The notes: generated by a model not told the origin, from the letters alone. DNA of 64,000 nt from Talpa occidentalis (GCF_014898055.3 NW_023601543.1:8860440-8924439); one strand, 5' to 3'. Counted from the first letter of the stretch, positions 23,371 through 36,149 are shown. Translations and numbers: made by a program.

Positions 23371-25865
23371 ACCTAAGTAGACAAATACTGAGCCAGTTAA
23401 CGCCACTGAGGAAAGCACAACAGGAAGTGAGTTTGGACATTAGAAATAGGGAGATAGAAGGATGCCTTATTTCTTATGCTTTGAAAATATTAAGATTCGT
23501 TTTCCACATGGGCCCAGTCTGAAAGGCACAAAGAATGCATTCAAAAATAGAATCTACAAATTGCCAATAAATCTATAAGAAAATGTTAACTTCCTTCTCT
23601 AGTAAATAGGGAAATTCAAATGAATAAAACATCTATTTTCTACTTCTGTCTTATTGTCAAAAGGCAGTTTTAAGTAATCATTTGTATTTTACTGATAACA
23701 CATTATTGAAGACCATTTAGACATGGGATTAAGTGAATGCCTTTTAATTAATACTTTTAATTAATACCAATAGATTTATTGGCAAGTACACTGCAATTGG
23801 AAAGTTACATGTAAGTAATCTTTCTGGAAATCATGTTGACCAGATCTGTCTAAGATCTTCAAATGCATACATCCTTTGCCCTTATGATTCTACACCTACA
23901 ACAAAAACTAAGACATTTCTTTGTCATTTGTCTGCAAATCTGATTTAGATATTCATTGCTGGGAACAACCTACATGTTCAACTTTGGGGACTATTTGGTA
24001 GCATATAATGGGCCATATTTAAGTGTATGATGAATTTTAACAAAATGGATGTTGCCTATTATTTTGTGTCACGTGAAAAGATTGAGATATAAAGCTTTGG
24101 CTCTAACTGTATGGGAGGAAAATTAGCAAAATGTAGAAAAATGTACTGGAAGAAAAAAAATGCCCAGATGTCAATAGGGGAATATCTCTAGCTGGTGGAC
24201 TTGTGTGTAGTTATTAGTTTCTTTATGATTTTCCTAATTTCCATATTTTCCACAATGAACACGTGCAATTTTAATAAACAAAGATAAGTTAATTTCATTA
24301 TATCTATGGTATAGCCAGAGGCAGGGAAGGATATAAGATTGTTTCCAATTATATTTCAGTGATTTGAGGTGAGATGGGATCATGGGTCTAATTTAACATA
24401 ACATGGTCAGTTCTTGGCTTACTAGCTCATATCAGTATAACATTATTTAGAAAGTGCTTACTTTATTTAGTGCTTACTGTCCTCTCTCGAGTACATTCTG
24501 TTACTAGTCTCATATTGATCTAATGAATGTCATTCCCAATGGAAAGGTGGTTAGAATGGAGTAGCTACTTGGGTGGTAATGGTAAGTTGGCCTTTATTTT
24601 AATTTCCATTTCATGAATGTCAAATAAATTGGGTTGACCAGAAAGTTTCAATACATCATCAGGAACCTTTGCAAATGAATGTCACTCTTTTGTTTAATGT
24701 TTTCTGAATATGCCATTTGCATTCTATTCCCTTGGGTTATTTTTTGTTTGTAGCCCTCAGAGAATGGCTGAATTAATCTCTCTAGTGCTTTTTATGAATA
24801 CAGTATAGATGCAATAATATGCTTACTGGGTCATTTTGGCAGGAAGAACTTGTTTTTCCGATAAATAAGCTGCTTGTTAAAGTATTCACTTAATTCAAAA
24901 CCACCAAGAACATACAAATCCCATTTGGAAATAGACCTTGAAAACATGAATTATCATAGCAGGTTACATTTAAAAGTCATGGATTACACATGTATGCAGT
25001 ATGAATTTACAGAGTTCCATGAAAATTGAACTGAGCTGCTGCAAATAACAGGAACTGATAAACTAGAGAGTTAGCAAAGCAAAAAGTCTGTAGATAGTAT
25101 TACATCATGCTCTTTACTCCTTTGTTAAAAGGAGTTAGATTCTAATGATTGTAAAACAGTCACTGTATCTTTGGTAACAATAACGTGGTCTTTATAATCA
25201 CCTCTGATTTTGTAGTAGGGTGCAGTAGTTCAGACACTTTCTTTTTAAAAAAAATGAAATATTCAGTCTGGGGATTAGTCAGAAGAACATGGAAGATTTC
25301 TCCAAATCAAATATTTGAAAATTCTAAGATGCTTCTATGATACAGGAAATAGAATTTAAAGACTAAGGGGGACACAAGGGATCCCAACTCAGACACATAT
25401 TCTTCTCCTGTTCTGCTAAAGACTGTGCAGCTGCCACTGTAGACTTAGCTTCTGAGAGTGAACCACGCAGTGCCTGCTAAATCCACTGGATCACCGTGAA
25501 CAGAGTCCGTGGCTTGCCAGTCTTCCTGGTGGACCGAACTGATGAGTCTTTTGTTTTGCAATGATGTGACAGTAATTGCAACCACTTGCATTGATGTTGT
25601 TACAAGAAAAGCTCAGCCATAGCTACCGTTCCTAATTATATGATAACCACTTTGATTTTCACAGAGCCTTTTTTTTCGTATGCCTTTTCTCTTACTTAGT
25701 ATATTCACACCAATTTAAATTTTCTGCTCAGAAGAATGATGTAAGCTGAGCTGGCCAAGTAGCGAAGGTCCACAGGCTTGTCCCCAACCCCTTGGGACCC
25801 AATGTGTTTCAGAATACAGAACTATTTGGAATGAAAGTGGTAATAACAGATATTACATAACTGAA
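23371..25865. other. AT-rich unique non-coding sequence
   Basis: No gene or confident repeat was recognised in about 2.5 kb. It is AT-rich, with few open frames on either strand. A direct repeat of 'cttttaattaata' lies at about 23743-23767. Confidence 0.45.
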
Positions 25866-25867
25866 GC

Positions 25868-26140
25868 TATTCCTGGCATCCTGACCCCCTGGTCACCCTC
25901 ATGGGCTTCTGCTCATCCAAACAGCCAGGCCTATAAATGAACTTGGATGGTCCCCTTGTCTGAAATGCCCTCTCTCCTCCACTTCACTTATTGCTAAGCA
26001 TCCCTCAGCTCTACCTCCTCCATGATGAAGGCTTGTCCGACACCTGCTGTTCATGCTGATCACTCTGGCTGACCTTCTGTAGCACTTGTCTCCCTTACCA
26101 CTGCCTCTCTACTTTATTCTCTGTTTAAGGTGATAGACAG
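25868..26140 (+). mobile_element. L2 LINE 3' region
   Basis: The order 'cctgaccccctggtcaccctc', 'ccttgtctgaaatgccctctc', 'catccctcagctctacctcctccatgatg' and 'gtagcacttgtctcccttacc' follows the L2 3' region. Open reading is lost. Confidence 0.7.
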
Positions 26141-26149
26141 GTATGTTTT

Positions 26150-26385
26150 GCCAGCACTCACTGTTACGTTTTTGTTAGGCACTGTACTTACTACTCTATA
26201 TCAGTCATATCACTTAGTCCATAGCATTCTGAATTGCCATTTTGCCCATTTTATAGGATTTGGAGAGGTTAAGTAACTTGCCTGTGGGTATAGAGTTCCT
26301 GGGTGGTAAAACTGGGATTGAAGCCCAGTTCTCATAGGAATTCAGAGCCTATACTTTCAACTCCTACATTATTGGATATTAGTCA
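26150..26385 (-). mobile_element. MIR SINE
   Basis: A well preserved reverse MIR: 'taggcactgtacttac', 'gccattttgcccattttatagg', 'gaggttaagtaacttgcctg', then 'gggattgaagcccagttctc'. Confidence 0.8.
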
Positions 26386-26449
26386 ATGAGCTCACATTCT
26401 GACTTGAAAGATGGATTTTACATGATGAATGATGATGAATTTGATCTTT

Positions 26450-26615
26450 ACTAAAGTCTGAGTGTTTCTACCCCCACCCCCAATTCATATTGCCCCAAAC
26501 CTCAATGTGATGGTGTAAGAAGTGGAGATTTTGGGAGGTAATTATGTTTACATGAAGTTAGAATAATGGAACTTCTATGATGGAAGTAGTGCCCTTACAT
26601 GAAAAGGAAGGCAAA
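26450..26615 (+). mobile_element. LTR-like fossil fragment
   Basis: 'tctgagtgtttctacccccacccccaattcatattg', 'cctcaatgtgatggtgtaag', 'tttgggaggtaattatg' and 'gtagtgcccttacatgaaaa' match the start of a common old mammalian LTR-type repeat, probably MaLR class. The family is not certain. Confidence 0.5.
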
Positions 26616-26619
26616 ACCC

Positions 26620-27452
26620 AAAATTCTTAAAAATAATAATACCTACAATAATCGGACAATGTTCAATAATATAAAAAGACAAATTATGAGATCAAAAACA
26701 TAAAATGTGGGAGAGGAGTTAAAAACATAGTGCTTTTGTGAGAGATCGAAATTAGGTTGTTACCAGCTTACAATAGACTGTTAGAACCGTGAGATGTTTT
26801 ATAGCTGTCTCCTAGTCACTGCAAAACAACACCATATAACAGACATACCAAAGAGAAAGAGAAACTAATCAAGTATACTGCTACAGACAATCATCACATA
26901 AATGAATACATCAAGGGAGGAAGGAACAATAGATCTACATAACATTTAAAACCAATAAAAATTTGTCATCAACAAATTTGATAAACTAGAAGATACAGAG
27001 AAATTTCAAGAAACATACAGCTTACCAAGACTGAATCTTGAAGAAATAGAAAATCTAAACAGACCAATAAAGAGCAAGAAAAAAATCAGTAATCAAAAAT
27101 CTCCTGACAAAAAAAAGTCTGGGACCAAATGAATTCTAACAATTGAAGATGAATTAATGCTGATCCAAAATATTGAATTGGAGGGAACTTTTGCAATCTT
27201 AATTTAGGAGGCCAGCATTATCGTAACACAAAACCCAGAGAAGGATAGTATAAGAATGGAAAACTACAGGCCATTATCTCTGATGAGCATATATGCAAAT
27301 ATGCATTCCAAATTACTGGCAAGACAAATTTAATAGCACATTAAAGGATCATGTAACTCAACTGGGATTTATAATTTTGATGTAAGAATGGTGTAATATA
27401 CACAAATCAATCAAAGTGATATACTACATTACCACCATGAAGAATAAGAATC
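26620..27452 (+). mobile_element. LINE-1 ORF2 remnant, left part
   Basis: Decayed L1 reverse-transcriptase region. The segment 'aaaactacaggccattatctctgatgagcatatatgc' corresponds to the RT motif around N-YRPISLMSI. Stops and frameshifts occur throughout. It continues at 27734 after a SINE insertion. Confidence 0.85.
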
Positions 27453-27722
27453 CTGGGCCTCCCTGGTGGTGCAAGGGGTTAGCACTGCACTATGAAGCAA
27501 TCCAGAGCCTCTGCAGCACGAGTTCGATCCCTGGCCAGCCAGGGAGAAACCCACATGGCGCAGCAGACCTCTCCTGTCTTGCCTGCTGCTCCCCTCAGCA
27601 GTGTATTTCAGTCAGTCTGCCTATTCTGTTCCCCACTCTGTCTCTGATGGATCCTCTCACCCCCCATCTCTGGCCTGTACCCCAGCTTTTGTATGCATAA
27701 ATAAATAAATCTTTTAAAAAAG
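27453..27722 (+). mobile_element. tRNA-derived SINE, best forward copy
   Basis: Inserted into the old L1, with the perfect duplication gaataagaatc at 27442-27452 and 27723-27733. The A box (tggtgcaaggg, 27467-27477) and B box (agttcgatccc, 27521-27531) of a pol III promoter are recognisable. The body contains 'cacatggcgcagcagacctc' and 'cctcagcagtgtatttcagtc'. The tail is ATAAATAAATAAATCTTTT plus A, so it carries both AATAAA and a TCTTTT terminator. This is the plan of a T+ type mammalian SINE. Confidence 0.95.
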
Positions 27723-27733
27723 GAATAAGAATC

Positions 27734-29060
27734 GCACAAGCATCTCAATAAATGAAGAAAGAACATTTAACAAAACCAAAAATTCTTTCATGATAAATAC
27801 TCTGAAGAATTTAGGTATAGAAGACATGTGCCTCAACACAATAAAGACCGTATTTGACAGGCTCACTGCTAACATTGTACTCAATGGTGAAATATAGCTT
27901 TTCTGCTAACATCAGGAACAAGATAAGGGTACCCAGTCTTGTCATTTCTATTCAATATAGTACTTGAAGTCCTAACCAGAATAATGTAATTGAGCAAGAC
28001 AATGAAATAGAAATAAGTCATCCAAATCAGAAAGAAAGAAGTACCATTTTCTCTGTTTTCAGGTCACATGTATACAGAACCCTAAATACTCCTACAAAAA
28101 AGTGTTAAAACTAAAATATTTAGTCAGTAAAGTTGCAGGATACAACATTAACATACAAAAATCAATTGTACTTCTATACCCTAATAATGAAATACCCAAA
28201 AAATAAGAAATACCCCAAAAATAAGAAAACAAATTCCATATACAATAGCATAAAAATAATAAGATAACTTAGGAATAAATATATTCAAGGTGATAAAAGA
28301 TTTGTAGAATGTAAATACTGCTGAAAGAATTTGAAGTACATATAAATAAATGGAACAATACTCTTGTTCATGGATAGGAAGAATTAATGTTTTTTAAAAT
28401 GTCCCTATAGCCCAAAGTGTTATCCAGATTCAGTGTAATCTCTGTCAAAGTAACAATGGCATTATCCACAGAATTAGAAAAAAGAATTCTAAAATTCATA
28501 TGAAATCACAAGATACCTCTGAGAGCTAGAGTAATCTTGAAGAAGAAGAGCAAAGCTGCAGGCATCACACTTCCTGCTTATAAACAGTATTACAAAGTTA
28601 TGGTTATCAAAACAGTATGGTGTTGGGATAAACCCATACATAAGTGATACAGAATAGTAACCTGGAAATAAGCCCATGCATATATAGCCAATTAATACAC
28701 AAAGGGAAAAGGATAGTCTCCTCAGTAAAGCCACCTAAAACTATAATTAAATTGAACATATATCTTATATCATACTGAAATCGACTCTTGGATTAAAGAT
28801 GTAAAAATGAAGATATGAATACATAAAACTTTAGAAAGAAAAAAACACTGGGCAAAAACTCCTTTACTATGGTCTTAGTAGTGATTTCTTATTTATATAG
28901 TTTTTATATAGTTCCTGCACAACAAAGACATTTCTAAACAGGCATTTCGCCAAAGAAGACATACAACAGGTGTGTGAAGAGATGCTCAGCATCACTCATC
29001 AGGACAGTTCAAATCAAAACTACAGTTAACAGGAGCAAAAGCACAAGATTGGACAAAGAA
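27734..29060 (+). mobile_element. LINE-1 ORF2 remnant, right part
   Basis: It resumes the L1 after the SINE. 'gacaggctcactgctaacattgtactcaatggtgaaa' and 'ttgtcatttctattcaatatagtacttgaagtcctaaccagaa' are the classic RT/thumb segment. Later, 'aaacaggcatttcgccaaagaagacatac' is the C-terminal part. Many stops and small deletions mark it as old. Confidence 0.87.
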
Positions 29061-29319
29061 GAGCAGATTTACCTCATCTGCTCATTTCAGATGTCAAATG
29101 ACTATTGAATCCCGGTTACCCATCATTATGTCCATAGCACTTTGTGATCATAATTTATAAGGCCCTTCTCTCCTCCCAGCTTGTTTGCCTTTTATGAGTA
29201 ATTAAAGCTAGGAAACATAACCCTGATGGGAGTTCAATTTTAGAGGCATGGTGAGAGGCCAGCTTGACCTCAAAGCTTTTGAGTGTAAGATCTTGCTTTA
29301 CGAAGTTCTTTCAAATTCA

Positions 29320-29430
29320 AATTCTGCAAAATAACTCTAATGGGGTCCTTTCCATTTTATAATTAAGGAAATGAAAGGCTGAGGGAGCCAGAAAGGCCAT
29401 GAAGCCAGAAGGGTTTAGGAGTCATTGCTG
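29320..29430 (-). mobile_element. MIR SINE fragment
   Basis: The reverse MIR core 'tccattttataattaaggaaatgaaaggctgag' is visible. It is short and diverged. Confidence 0.55.
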
Positions 29431-30175
29431 GGCTTCTTTGCCCTGGCCATAGGTGAAAGCATCCCATTGTTTGGGAAGCTGATTGCAACTCACAATTCTG
29501 TTTTTGTGACAGCACTAAAAGGAGTAAGTTACTGGAACATTTGGCTTTTTAAAATATGTACTATATATGCAGGTATCCAGTGGTATACGAAGATCTCTTG
29601 TTCATTCCACAGTCACAAAGGTCGTGGAATAAGCACTGATTGTGTTTCTAAACACTGTATTAAATATTATAGAAGGAATACAAAAAGTAGCATGCATTAG
29701 TTTCTGGGCTTCCTATAATAAGAAGCACATAAATAACTTTAGTTGATAAAAGCCACATGGATTTCTGATCACATCCAGTTTATTGGGGTGAAGATGGGGG
29801 GCTCTGGACCCTTTTAGGATGTCTACCTCTCCTTTATTCCATTTGCATTTCTTTTGCTAGTTGGTAAGTAACAGTGGAATCTTTTTTGCAGGATTTTTCT
29901 CCCCATGATTTGCAAGATTCGTAGTTTTAAGCAACTTCTCTTTCAAAACAAACATGACTCATAACCCATGTGGATTCAAGGACTGTAGTTGATTTGGTGA
30001 ACATTTGAAAATATGAAGTGGGAATAAACAAGACCATTACTATAAATGTTTGTTTTTTTTTTAAAGCGAATCTAATGCACTGGAAATGATGTAGATGAAA
30101 TAGAGGGGAAATATGTGAACATTGCAAATATATTCCATTTAACTCAAGCTTAGGGTGAGGGTATTAAAATTAAGA
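29431..30175. other. Unique non-coding sequence
   Basis: No gene or repeat was recognised. Confidence 0.4.
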
Positions 30176-30177
30176 AG

Positions 30178-30660
30178 ATGTTCATTCACTTATTCAACAA
30201 ATATTTAATGAGGCAGGCATGGATCTAAGCACTGGAGATACAGCAGTGAACTTAAAAAAAACAGACAAAACATTCTTTCCCTGTTGACACTGACATTCAA
30301 GAGAGGAAGAAGAGACAATAAACATAAATAAAACATATTTTTTGTCAGTCAATGATAAGTGCAGTGGAAAAAAGAAAGTGCAGAAGAGAGATGGGGGGGT
30401 GTGCCACTGTGTGTGTAGAAGGCTGGAGAAGGTACATGATAAGCAGAGGACATCTAGATAAGTACCTGCAGGAGGTAAGAGAGGAGAGGATTCAGCTATC
30501 TGCCCAAAGAGAGTTCCAGAAAGTGGGAGCAGCAAGTGCAGAGACCCTAAAGATGAGAGCATTTCAAGAATCAAGCTGGAGACCTATGTGGCTGGAGGAC
30601 TCTGAGCAAGGGAGAGAAAAGAGATGAGGTCAGAGAGAGGTCAGAGAAAAGAGATGGCTT
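30178..30660 (+). mobile_element. Ancient mammalian interspersed repeat, family unsure
   Basis: The order 'ttcattcacttattcaacaaatatttaatgaggcagg', 'actggagatacagcagtgaac', 'gacaataaacataaataaaac', 'agtgataagtgcagtggaaaaaa' and 'gagatgaggtcagagagag' is a very common old mammalian repeat. I recognise it but cannot name its subfamily safely. Confidence 0.6.
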
Positions 30661-33175
30661 TGAAGTTGGCCAGCCCCTGCAAGAAGCTGCATTTACAGGG
30701 TAACTGGTTGATATTCAGCTCCTGTAGGGGACACTGCTGGTGCGCTGTCCCCACCCTCTTACCAGTCACATGTATTGCTCCCTTAGCTGCGGGGAGCATT
30801 GGTTACCAAGACTCCTGGTTGCCCTGTTTTCTGTAGCAGGAGCCTCCTTGGCCAAAGGTTTTGTCCCCTCGAGCCTCTGGAGGCCTCTCACACCAGTGAC
30901 TAGCTCCAGCCCGTTGCTTCGAGGTGGTTCAATTCATGTTCCTCTGATCCTCCTGGGATCAGGTTAGAGGTAACTCCAGCTGCCACCACAGCCTTGCTGG
31001 TCAGCACCTTCCGCTCCCTTCTGCTGCTCACCCTCATTCTCCCCTAAAGAACCCCTGCGCCAGCAGCTGCGTCAAGAGAACCATACCTAAGACGACAGAC
31101 TTTCAGCAACACGATTTGAAAAAGCTGATAGATGTTTTTCTCCTCGAAGGTCAGTATTGGTTATAGCTCACTGACCAGGCCATGGGTGGCGAGACACTGT
31201 TCCTGCCAGTCTCCACTACCTTCCACTGCCTTGTGAGCCAGGGAAGATATTTGCGAGCGAGATGGAGAGAGGCCATTCACACTGTGACTCCTCATGGAGG
31301 TGGGCATTCTAACTCGGGTCTAGACGGCATTGTGTTCTGGTGGTTTATTCATGTTTCCCGTTCATATGTGAATCCACAGGAGGGTCCCTTTAAATGCCTC
31401 GTTTCAGTTATTTGGAATTCTAGTCAGTACATATTGATTTCCTTTCCTGCAATCTTGCAAATGGGTATGAGTGAATATAGCGTCTATCCTTTTTCTGAGA
31501 AACGCCGGTGCTTTACATACCTTTTGTCTAACTTCAGCCTCTTATTCCTGCTCTTTACTTCAGGAAAGAAATAAGCAGTCATTTGAATATCAGATCCCAT
31601 CTCAAAATCACCAAGTGATAAGATTGCCTTCCCCCTTTGCAGTCGGCACTGGCTCTGTTATCAGGAGTGAGGTTTAAAGAACAAATGTTTTGGGTAACAC
31701 GTGTCTGGTTATAACACTTAACTTTAGCAATGAATATGAGAAAACTCCAAACCCTGTCCCTTGCCTGGGTTGTGAATGAGCCAAGCCAAGTTCCTAAAGG
31801 GTCTCTAGTACTCTTTGAGATCTCTGCGCCCCACATATTTCCTAGGATTTGACTCCGGTCTTGAGAACACACTGATTCCCCTTTCATCAAGTCACTGCAA
31901 AGTTCTTAGGCCAGTGCAGTTCACATTGTGTGAGATCCCTTGAGAGTCTGGGGTCACTGGAACACAGTGCCATAAAGTTCCTTGTTAAGATGGCCACCTC
32001 CACTGAGGAGCAGCAGTGCGAGCAACCTCAGTGATTCAGAGCATCCAAGATGGCAGGCACCTATTTTGTCATTGGAAGCAATGGAGCTACAGAAATTCAG
32101 TGCCTCATCTGGATTTCCTAGGCAACTTTCTAGGGACCTTGTTAAGCAGCATCTTAATGGGCTGTCTTTGTGGCTTGTCATGGGCCCCCAGCATTGGATA
32201 GCTTGGGTAATCACTAGACTTTTGCAGGTGTTAACATGACCTGTTTCCAGAACTGGGGCTGACTTGCTTGGATTTATCTCTACCCTCTCACTTTATTGTG
32301 TTTATGCCCAGGGGTATGCATTGGTGACTTGCTTTGAGAGGGCACAAGGCCCTGGCCTGAGACTCTCACCTTAAATTCACCATGCTGTGTAAGAGGTGGC
32401 CAACCTAAGTCACCACAGGCCCTGTTGTGAAGACGGGTGTGTGAGAAAAGCCCACTACAACTCCATGTAGATGCTAGGGCAGCTGTTAGGTTGGCACTGT
32501 CTCCCATCCAGCAGGAGAGAGTAAACCTGGCCAGGGTAACACACACTTTGTAAAGCAATTCACTGTCAGTGGTCATCTCCTATAGGGCATTTGGCTAAGG
32601 AGGTCTCCTCTCCTCTCCTCCTGCCCCAAATACTGAGAAACACATATATTTATCTTTGATGCCACTCACAGATCTGCCTGTCTTTATCTTCATGCCAAAC
32701 CCAGGGGGCACAGCAAGTGGTAATCACTTGCCAAAACATGGGAAAAAATAAAGATTTGTTGCCTTTTGATTCAGTGGGAAAAAAATGTTCCTCTGGCGGC
32801 CGTGTATATGGAGGTGCCCCGATTCAATCTGTATGTTTCTATTTAAATTCCAGAAGGAAAATCAAATGAGTTGTCTGGAGTAACGCAGTCTCGAGAGACA
32901 ATGCTGACAGACCTTAATGGAAGCATTCTTGTGCATCAGTGTTCTTCCTCCCCAGGGCTGTTCTGGGTTACCACCAGACCCCAGTGTGCCCGCTCCAAAG
33001 GTTTTCAAAGGGGTACACCGTATGCATGGTGTTTAGCATGGTGCCCTGTGGAGAGCAAAGTCTTCATCACGTCAACATATGCCCCACAGATATGCCATCT
33101 CTCTGGAAAAAGCTGTTTGAGATGCAAGGGACTTGATCGATGCATTCATTGTAACCTCATTAACCTCACTATAAC
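30661..33175. other. Unique non-coding sequence
   Basis: About 2.5 kb without a recognised gene or confident repeat. The 130-codon frame at 31182-31574 (plus) has no domain, splice signals or neighbours to support it. Confidence 0.4.
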
Positions 33176-33179
33176 AATC

Positions 33180-33290
33180 ATGGGTTTGCTCACCTTTGTT
33201 TGCCCCAGATCGAGTGTAGCATAGATCTGGTACATAGTAGGTATTAAACAAATTGATATGCCAATAAGTTTATTGAATGTAAGAATTGTA
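33180..33290 (+). mobile_element. L2 3' tail fragment
   Basis: 'gatctggtacatagtaggtattaaacaaattgatatg' followed by 'tttattgaatg' matches the L2 3' terminus pattern. Confidence 0.5.
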
Positions 33291-33299
33291 TCTCTGTTA

Positions 33300-33404
33300 G
33301 AGGCTGGATTTAGGATTAGAAAATCATGTGCCTCATTCTGTCATTTATTTTCTGGATAACCTTAAGCGAATCACTCCTGGAATCTCAGCTCCCCTCACTG
33401 GAAC
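33300..33404 (+). mobile_element. MIR-like fragment split by LTR
   Basis: 'tgtgcctcattctgtcatttattttctggataaccttaagcgaatcactcctggaatctcag' resembles the middle of MIR. The ERV LTR is inserted at its right end. Confidence 0.45.
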
Positions 33405-33855
33405 TGTTACAGGGCAAACCCCTCTAAAACGGGTTGCCTGACTGTGGGTCCTCACCCGTGCACTTCAAAGGTACTTACACCGCAGGCACACAAAAAAAGG
33501 TTAATAAAAGGTTTATTTACAAGGGAAGGGGAATGAGGAGATGTATAACTCAGGAAGAAAGAGGGAGATAAAGTCTTAAATGCGTCCTACCCATTCTGCC
33601 GACCTGGAATCCCAAAAGACCAGATGAGACCAAACCTGCCTGTCCAAGAGCACAAGCCAAGTGTCCCCCAGACCCCACTCACATGGCTGGTTATAAACTG
33701 AAGCGTGAGAAAATGTCTGCTTAATTCTGCCCTTAGGTCCTTGCAACCTCCCTTTGGGGATCCTGGGATTTGTAGTTTCCAGTGTCTTGATGGAGTGGGG
33801 GTGGCATCTACAAAGCCTGTATGGAATTTGCTCAGGACATCCTTTCCCCCTAACA
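33405..33855 (-). mobile_element. Solo ERV LTR, family 2, minus copy, perfect 4-bp duplication
   Basis: 451 bp. On the minus strand it runs TGTTAGGGGG to CCCTGTAACA, flanked by gaac at 33401-33404 and 33856-33859, the duplication size of class I ERVs. An AATAAA polyadenylation signal sits on the minus strand at about 33504 ('ttaataaaaggtttatttac' on plus). It aligns along its length with the element at 14364-14802. No gag, pol or env neighbours it, so it is a solo LTR. Confidence 0.92.
33764..33776 (-). promoter_or_regulatory. ZNF143/STAF-like motif in LTR
   Basis: tgggatttgtagt on plus is actacaaatccca on minus, the same 13-mer as in the other LTR copy, followed by ggatcc. Confidence 0.5.
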
Positions 33856-33859
33856 GAAC

Positions 33860-34680
33860 TACCAGGGTAAGTCTTGTCTGGCTCATGTCTCTGAGTTCTT
33901 AAGGGACTATAGGCGAAGCACTTTTTAAACTGAAATGCTAGACATACTAATTGGTTACTATTCTACTGGGAATGCAAGATGCTGGGGTTGCATTTCCTTT
34001 GCAACATCATAACAACATTTAGTATTTTTCACTCACTGAAAACATTTTGATAGCATCTAATGAAAAAAGATGCTGATTATCAACAAATTTCATTTAGGGT
34101 AATCACCTCTGAGCAAGGAGAGCATAGAATTATGTTGAAGTGTTGATCTTAACCTCTTCCAGTGTGTAGACACATAGACGTAAAATATGGCTTGAAATCT
34201 AAAATATTTTCCCATGACAAAAAGTTCACAATGGCATAACATTGCGGGAGCTTGAGAAACGATTCCAGTTCTGCAGACTCCATGTCTAACCAGGGTGCTG
34301 GCAGCATCTCTGAGGGACAGGGTGAGCACCACAGCACACAGCTTCATTTGCAATGGGGCTAGATCAGCTTCAAATCTGCAAAATTAGAAAGTAAAGTAGT
34401 GGGCTATTAATTGGGAAGAACGAGAAGGACTAGGAGGTGGAGGTGGGAACTCACATCCCGTGACCTTCGATGGGTCTGCCTTTCTATTCTCTGCTTGCTA
34501 AAGCACCCATGGCCCCCTCCAAACCTAGCATTGTCACAAGATGCTGGAATTGCTCCAAAGGATTATCCTAGAGGAAGAGTCCCTGGGACCTAGCAAGAAC
34601 TTACTAAGTAGGTTCTAGAATCATGAATACTTTGTTTTTATTATTTGTCATCATCATCATCACGACACAGGAAAGGCTGA
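33860..34680. other. Unique non-coding sequence
   Basis: No gene or repeat was recognised. A short (TCA)n run lies at about 34648-34662. Confidence 0.4.
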
Positions 34681-34684
34681 GCTT

Positions 34685-34900
34685 ATATAGTCCCTACGCC
34701 AGGCACTCAACCAGTTCAGTGTTTTCAGACTCCACTCCTGCAGATGGTGAGAGAAGCTCATTGCATCTCCCAACTGTATCATTTCATAGCGAAGGAAACT
34801 GAGAGCCATTCAGGAAGTACCCTGCCCCCGACCCCACAGCAAGAAAGGAACAGAGACAGGACCAGAGTTTGGAACCACTTTTTGTTTGTCACTGGCTCTC
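34685..34900 (-). mobile_element. MIR SINE
   Basis: Reverse MIR: 'ctacgccaggcactcaaccag', 'tatcatttcatagcgaaggaaactgagagcc' and 'cagagacaggaccagagtttgg'. Confidence 0.7.
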
Positions 34901-36145
34901 CCATCTGGATCTTTCCTCACTGTAGGAAGTGTGGGCATTTTGCACCAGTGGGTTAGGCGTGCCATCATCAGATTCTCTGATGGTATGGGCAGGCCACTTT
35001 GGAGCAGTGGCTGGCTCACTGAAGCCACTCAATAATGAATGGGTTCTGATTTCCCGTTCCCCACAGCTGAAATAACGGAGCTGACTGTTCCCTGTTTCAT
35101 CAGCCTTTGGGTGACAACAACTTGTGACCCCAGGTACTTGGTGGTTTGCCTTATCCCCTTGAAGAGATTGCTCTTCCCTCTGCTTGCTCTTCTAAGTACA
35201 GGCCTTGGTATGTCACTTTGGTGATGGACTCACCTTTCGTTTATGCACAGGATTCACCTGTTCTGCTCGCTGGTCCTCTACCCCCACCACCCAATGCTGT
35301 AATTCCACACATTGGCTGGGGATGTGATTAGATACAAATGTTGGCTGCTGGTGCTGAAGTTAGGCTTTGCCTCCAAGACAGAAGGGTTTGCTTTTACGGT
35401 CTCCAGGAATTTTGTGTTACAAACTGTTTGCATTGGGCTGATGTTGTTTGTTTGGTGCACAGACAAGTGGGAGTGAGATGAGCACTGCCGCAGTTGAAAC
35501 TTTATTGAAGCCTTCTGCTCACCTCAGACAGCTGATGCTGAATTGCAGCTTGCCTGGGCAGCATCTGGATGGGGCCATGTGTCTCCACTTCTTCTCCATG
35601 TCACATCTTTGCTGTGCTTGACTCGGAGCCCCAGGTGAAAGTGCTCGTTGCCACTGTCATAGAGAATAGACATGTTTACTGGGTTACATCCTTCTGCATC
35701 CTTTTTCCCAACCTGTGACCAGGGCAATGGTTTTCCAATCTCCCGGCATGACAGGCAGTTTGAGGGAGTGGAGGGTGAGGATAACCAGCCCCACTTAAAA
35801 CCCTGATATATTGGATTTCCACGCAAGAGTTTATTTGCAAAAAAAAAATGTTTTACTACTGAAGCCAATTTATAATCACTCGTCTGGTGTATCAACTTCA
35901 GGAGCAGATATCAGATTCCTCTGTTCTGAATTCAGCCCCATTCATATGTCCTACAAGCCATCACCTGCATGGCTTCTCCTCTGAGCCATATGACGATACC
36001 ATGCTTCCTTTGATATAACATCTTATTTAGTGGGGAGCTAAAGGTTCTGCTGGTTGTGTATGAAGAATCTGGGGCTCATTTGTATCTAGGTGAGAGAGGA
36101 GAGTTGGTGGTTTTGAAAGTCATTTTATAACCCAGAGTATCTTCT
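34901..36145. other. Unique non-coding sequence
   Basis: No gene or confident repeat was recognised. Confidence 0.4.
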
Positions 36146-36149
36146 CCAA

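Noticed and set aside
24630..24655. Mariner-like terminal sequence (ttgggttgaccagaaagttt)
   Set aside because: A single short match with no opposite terminus or TA duplication.
27467..27531. A genuine tRNA gene from A-box and B-box matches
   Set aside because: They belong to the tRNA-like head of a SINE. No cloverleaf closes and a SINE body follows.
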